Source: an uncultured Bacteroidales bacterium
GTDB taxonomy: Bacteria; Bacteroidota; Bacteroidia; Bacteroidales; UBA4417
Assembly (NCBI GenBank): GCA_937965665.1
Contig: CALCJE010000235.1
Location: 1 to 9,178 of the forward strand
Length of the DNA stretch: 9,178 nucleotides
Direction: 5' to 3'
Part shown: positions 5,875-9,178 of the stretch, one piece after another
Position numbering within the stretch: position 1 is the first letter of the stretch
How the letters are laid out: each line of letters begins with the position of its first letter
Notes under the pieces: model-generated
The model's database searches: none
What the model saw: only the letters and a program-made list of their open reading frames with translations
What the model was told of the DNA's origin: nothing
Program-made: the position numbers and the translations under genes

Positions 5875-8637
5875 TTAATAAATCACAAGTTTGCGATGCG
5901 AAACCCTGTTATTCATCATCAATTCGACCACATAAAGTCCCCGGGGTAAATCACCTATATAAACCCGTTTTGATTCCTCGTTATCAGAGGCCTCTATTTT
6001 CTTAACTCGGACACCGTTTGCCGAGATGAAGGTAAATATTTTTTTCTCACCGGCAAAACCAGGAACCAGGATGGATAACTGATCGCAGGCGGGGTTGGGA
6101 TATAGGCTGAAAACCTGACTTTCCTTCTCATCTATCCCTACAAATGCATCGGTAAAACTAAACCAGTTGATATTAAATTCAGGCTGAAGTATCTTTATCC
6201 GTAAGGTGCACACCCCTTCGGTGAGTGTCATATTTGTGTTAACAGTTTGCCATACCTGCCAGCCACCTGTAACCGGTATATTCAGTTGTGCCGTATTTAA
6301 TATCGTTCCTGAAGAACTTATCTGCTGTATTTCGACCTTGCCGGCAGCATTAAAACAGGCAATGCGCATCTCCAATAAATATTTGGCCGTCTTCAATACA
6401 CGAACCCTGTAATCGAGGTAATCGCCTGTATTTGTGTATCCAATATTTGACCCACCACCCACATCAGTTGTTTTCTCGACAGCAAGCCCCTGGTTAAATG
6501 AAAAAGCTTCAGCTTCTATTTTACCCGGAACTTTTGTAAAAACCGGGAGGTTGTTTTTAACTGCAAGATTGGTGAAACTTTGAAGTAAAGTACCATCAAA
6601 AGCACTTACTTTACCGTTGGCATAGCTGAGCTTTATTTCGTCAATATCCGCGATGTGCTGACTTAATCCAATGATTACCTGCGACTTGTTATCCGGGTTT
6701 AGCTTTATACTGCTGATGCTCACGCCATTGCCATTTACCAGGCACGTAAAACCTGTCGATTCGAGCGTTGACTCAGTAATAAATTTGTTACAATTCAGGT
6801 AAATAAGCTCAGTTTCACCGAAGGTTTGAGCTGAAAGGCCGATTAATGAAACGTCTTCAGTTTTTTTTTGAAGTGTGAAACCCAGGTAACCGAAATTTGC
6901 TCCTCCTTTGTCGAATAACACCTTTATTTTTTGGGTCCCTTTGTTCAGGATAATATCATTCAGCGTATATGTCGACCAGTTTTGATAACCACCGGTGGCC
7001 GCTAAAGTAATGGCAGAAGAAACATCAGCGCCGTTTACCTGCAACCTGATTTTTGAACCCGCATTTAAACTGGCATATCGGAAATTTACCGCGTAAGCTG
7101 CTGTCGAATCCACTTTTGCGGTATACAGCATCCATTCATTATCAGCAGTCCATCCAACATAATAGCCGTTCGAAGACGGATCCGGGTCCTTTGTATCAGC
7201 AATATCGACCCCATCGTTACGATACATCCAGCCTGAATTCCAGGCGGTATAAGTTCCGCTGCTCACATGGTAATCGTATGAATCGGTATCGGAATATGCA
7301 ATACCCGGTCGCCCGAGATCGAAGTCGGAAGCATGGATAACACCCGGGATTTGATGGTTTGCAAAAGGTGCAGTCACTGAATCCTTCACCTGGCGGAACA
7401 TGGCATCGATAACATCTTTGTGGTAAACACAATTCTTAATTTTCAGATTTTCAGCCATTTGCATCATGGCATTTACAGCAAAACTTACAGATGGTGCGGT
7501 TCCGCCATTGTTCCAGTAATTCAGCAAAACCTGGTAATCGTTAGTTTTCACTATGGTGAGCGGGTTTACAACCGATCCTATTTTTTTCATCGGCCACCAG
7601 GCCCATCCAATCCCGTTTTTTTCAACCAGTTGTATGGCCTCTGTAAACCATCCATTCGAATTTTCGCCCGATTCGCCCAACCAGATGGGTACATTATACG
7701 TGTTACGCAAACCCACAATACCGGCAATTGAGCCCTGGTCGTTGTTCGACCAGTATTTATGAAAACTCAGGGCCATATTGTTATCCCACAAAGGGAAAAT
7801 ACCATTGTAATTGTTTCCCCAGCAATTTCCTTCAATGATGAGCATATGTTTAGTATCGACCTGGCGTATGGCATTGGTTAAATCGATATACATCTGGCGC
7901 AGGGGTGCATTCTGATTTTCGGAACACCCATTCTGGTTGCCACCGGCAGTAAAACTCCAGTTGGGCTCGTTAATCAGGTCATAGGCACCAACCCAGGGTT
8001 CGTCGGCATAGCGTTCGGCCAGTTTTCGCCAGAGTGCAATGGTTTTCAACCTGTTGGCTGTACTTTCCCAGAGGGTAGGTTTTGCCGGGTTAGCATCGCT
8101 GATGGCTGCATCTTTACCCTGCCCGCCGGGAGCAGCATGCAGATCGAGAATGACGTACATGTGGTTTGCCTTACACCAGTTAATAAGGCTATCTGTCATG
8201 GCAAATCCTTTTTCGAGCCAGGTATTTTCGCCATCAACAGGTTCATCATCAACAGGTAAGGTAAACAAATTATAATGCATTGGTAATCTTACGGAGTTAA
8301 ATCCCCACGATGCCAGTGAGTCAATATCACGACGGGTACAATGGTTGGCACGCCATTTATCATAAAAAGCTTCGGTATTGATAGTACCAATTAAGGTCTC
8401 AATTTTTTCTCTGATCTGCCATTGGGTTCCGGCAAAGCCACTCATATCCAACATATAGGGTTCCTGCAACATCCAGCCGCCCAGGCCCATACCTCTTAAA
8501 ATTATCTCGTTGCCCTTATCGTCAACAATTTTTTTTCCACTTGCTTTTAAGCCCTGAGCCTTCATATCCGTAGAAGATAAAAGCAGGCCTAAAAACAGTA
8601 ATACAAGCAATTTCAGTACATTTTGATTCTTGTTCAT
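5875..8637 (-). CDS. Large multimodular GH5 glucanase with two CBM6-like modules and T9SS sorting domain
   Basis: This 920-residue enzyme begins with a signal peptide (about 1-28, ending MKAQ). The GH5 catalytic module spans about 30-380: GMGLGGWMLQEPYM (49-62), Arg117 in VRLP, LDLHAAPGGQG (164-174), acid/base Glu224 in LINEP, His293 in SFHKYW, and nucleophile Glu322 in WLGESGE. The GxxLGGW start and HAAPGGQ motif resemble the exo-beta-1,3-glucanase side of GH5 rather than typical endocellulases. A CBM6-like module follows at about 429-588 (YRNDGVDI, GYYVGWTADNEWMLYT). An Ig-like or SwmB-like segment lies at about 595-697, and a second CBM6-like module at about 702-828 (PGKIEAEAF, YTNTGDYLDYRV, NINWFSF). 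The end (about 841-920) is a T9SS type A sorting domain with YPNPACDQL, then LPRGLYVVEL and a basic tail, so the protein should be exported across the outer membrane and attached or released. It lies 74 bases after the transporter gene. Substrate is inferred as beta-1,3 or mixed beta-1,3/1,6-glucan. Confidence 0.93.
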   Translation of the reverse strand: MNKNQNVLKLLVLLFLGLLLSSTDMKAQGLKASGKKIVDDKGNEIILRGMGLGGWMLQEPYMLDMSGFAGTQWQIREKIETLIGTINTEAFYDKWRANHCTRRDIDSLASWGFNSVRLPMHYNLFTLPVDDEPVDGENTWLEKGFAMTDSLINWCKANHMYVILDLHAAPGGQGKDAAISDANPAKPTLWESTANRLKTIALWRKLAERYADEPWVGAYDLINEPNWSFTAGGNQNGCSENQNAPLRQMYIDLTNAIRQVDTKHMLIIEGNCWGNNYNGIFPLWDNNMALSFHKYWSNNDQGSIAGIVGLRNTYNVPIWLGESGENSNGWFTEAIQLVEKNGIGWAWWPMKKIGSVVNPLTIVKTNDYQVLLNYWNNGGTAPSVSFAVNAMMQMAENLKIKNCVYHKDVIDAMFRQVKDSVTAPFANHQIPGVIHASDFDLGRPGIAYSDTDSYDYHVSSGTYTAWNSGWMYRNDGVDIADTKDPDPSSNGYYVGWTADNEWMLYTAKVDSTAAYAVNFRYASLNAGSKIRLQVNGADVSSAITLAATGGYQNWSTYTLNDIILNKGTQKIKVLFDKGGANFGYLGFTLQKKTEDVSLIGLSAQTFGETELIYLNCNKFITESTLESTGFTCLVNGNGVSISSIKLNPDNKSQVIIGLSQHIADIDEIKLSYANGKVSAFDGTLLQSFTNLAVKNNLPVFTKVPGKIEAEAFSFNQGLAVEKTTDVGGGSNIGYTNTGDYLDYRVRVLKTAKYLLEMRIACFNAAGKVEIQQISSSGTILNTAQLNIPVTGGWQVWQTVNTNMTLTEGVCTLRIKILQPEFNINWFSFTDAFVGIDEKESQVFSLYPNPACDQLSILVPGFAGEKKIFTFISANGVRVKKIEASDNEESKRVYIGDLPRGLYVVELMMNNRVSHRKLVIY

Positions 8638-8711
8638 AAAGAAGGTTAATTATGGTTTCTTTTTATCAATAGTTACATTACGTTTCTTTCATTAAGTCGG
8701 GGTTTTGATTT

Positions 8712-9178
8712 TTAGGATTGCCCGGCCCGTCGTGCATCAAGGTCTTGTTTCATTAAAGTAGTAGTTTTGGAATCAATCTTGTAAAAGATCATGAACAACG
8801 CGCACGACATGTATAAAACACCCGGAATTACTGAAACCAGCAATTTTATGCCCGTGATGGAAGTAGTATTCTGAACCGCATTGGCTACAAAACCGGAAAT
8901 AGCCAAAATCCAGCCTGCTATGGCAGCGCCAATTCCCCAGCCTGCTTTCTGCGCAAATACAGCTGCAGAAAAATATAGTCCTGTTGCCCGGCGCCCTGTT
9001 GTCCATTCGCCGTAATCGGCTGAATCGGCAATCATGGTCCAGAGCAAAGGAACAGCCGGGGCATATGCCATTTTAGCTATGATATTGAAAATGTAAATGG
9101 TGGTAAGGTCATTTACACCGGCAATATAAATCAGCATGAAAAATATGCCGGAAACCAGGGAACTGCCGATAAAGACAT
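8712..9178 (-). CDS. GPH/MelB-type sugar:cation symporter, C-terminal third (5' end missing)
   Basis: The frame is open from the right edge (first whole codon at 9176) to a TAG at 8712-8714, giving 154 residues; the ATG at 9137 is internal. The family is recognised from the block VPLLWTMIADSADYGEW followed by TGRRATGLYFSAAVFAQKAG and then a Gly-rich helix (GIGAAIAGWILA), which is characteristic of the glycoside-pentoside-hexuronide:cation symporters of the major facilitator superfamily. About five hydrophobic helices are visible: two before the DYGEW loop, two after it, and a last one (LLVSVIPGVLYMSCALFMIFY), then a polar cytoplasmic tail ending RRAGQS. Full family members have about 450-480 residues, so roughly two thirds are missing to the right. 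It should sit in the inner membrane and import a mono- or oligosaccharide with sodium or protons. As the first gene in this direction, 74 bases before the GH5 gene, it probably takes up products of the glucanases. The sugar cannot be told from this part. Confidence 0.88.
   Translation of the reverse strand, partial: VFIGSSLVSGIFFMLIYIAGVNDLTTIYIFNIIAKMAYAPAVPLLWTMIADSADYGEWTTGRRATGLYFSAAVFAQKAGWGIGAAIAGWILAISGFVANAVQNTTSITGIKLLVSVIPGVLYMSCALFMIFYKIDSKTTTLMKQDLDARRAGQS

Noticed and set aside
7053..7340. Plus-strand frames of about 95-120 codons inside the enzyme genes (for example 7053-7340, 7420-7731, 4557-4916)
   Set aside because: Each is antisense to a well-supported GH5 or GH30 gene, with no recognisable domain, signal peptide or ribosome site. 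They are best explained as by-products of the coding strand.
930..8637. Possibility that the enzymes form a xylan or cellulose cluster, since GH30 and GH5 both include such enzymes
   Set aside because: The GH30 motifs are not those of the xylanase subfamilies, and the GH5 opening (GMGLGGW, HAAPGGQ) resembles exo-glucanases. No GH10, GH43 or GH9 gene is present. Not strictly excluded, only less likely than beta-glucan.
8638..8711. Gap between the transporter and GH5 genes checked for a promoter or riboswitch
   Set aside because: It is 74 AT-rich bases without a TTTG / TAnnTTTG pair or a stable hairpin, so I treat the two genes as one unit.

Overview
The window looks like a piece of a Bacteroidota genome. 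One enzyme ends in a type IX secretion (T9SS) type A sorting domain, one is a lipoprotein with a Calx-beta domain, gene starts lack clear Shine-Dalgarno sequences, and the one good promoter candidate matches the Bacteroidota TTTG / TAnnTTTG pattern. The family mix (GH30, GH5 with CBM6, GPH transporter) fits a polysaccharide-degrading environmental lineage. I cannot fix the genus or order from this sequence.

All six supported genes lie on the minus strand, so transcription runs from high to low coordinates. In that order they are: the C-terminal third of a GPH/MelB-type sugar:cation symporter (8712-9178, cut by the right edge); a 920-residue secreted GH5 enzyme with two CBM6-like modules and a T9SS signal (5875-8637); a 489-residue GH30 with an ordinary signal peptide (4347-5816); a 589-residue GH30 lipoprotein with an N-terminal Calx-beta domain (2545-4314); a 484-residue GH30 of a different subfamily type (930-2384); and the first 273 residues of a large secreted protein with a PKD/Ig-like segment (1-821, cut by the left edge). 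That last gene is open to the window edge with no stop codon.

The first four genes are separated by 32-74 bases and probably form one transcription unit. The third GH30 follows a 160-base gap holding a candidate promoter, so it can be transcribed separately. A 108-base gap with two hairpins separates it from the PKD-like gene, which is probably a different unit.

The likely joint function is breakdown of a beta-glucan, with beta-1,3/beta-1,6-linked glucan (laminarin, pustulan or fungal wall type) as the best guess. The T9SS-exported GH5 would bind and cut polymer outside the cell, the GH30 lipoprotein would act at the outer membrane, the two soluble GH30s would finish oligosaccharides in the periplasm or outside, and the symporter would import sugar across the inner membrane. 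No SusC/SusD pair or regulator is visible here. Substrate and compartment are inferences from family and signal peptide. I see no RNA gene, CRISPR array, insertion sequence or phage gene.
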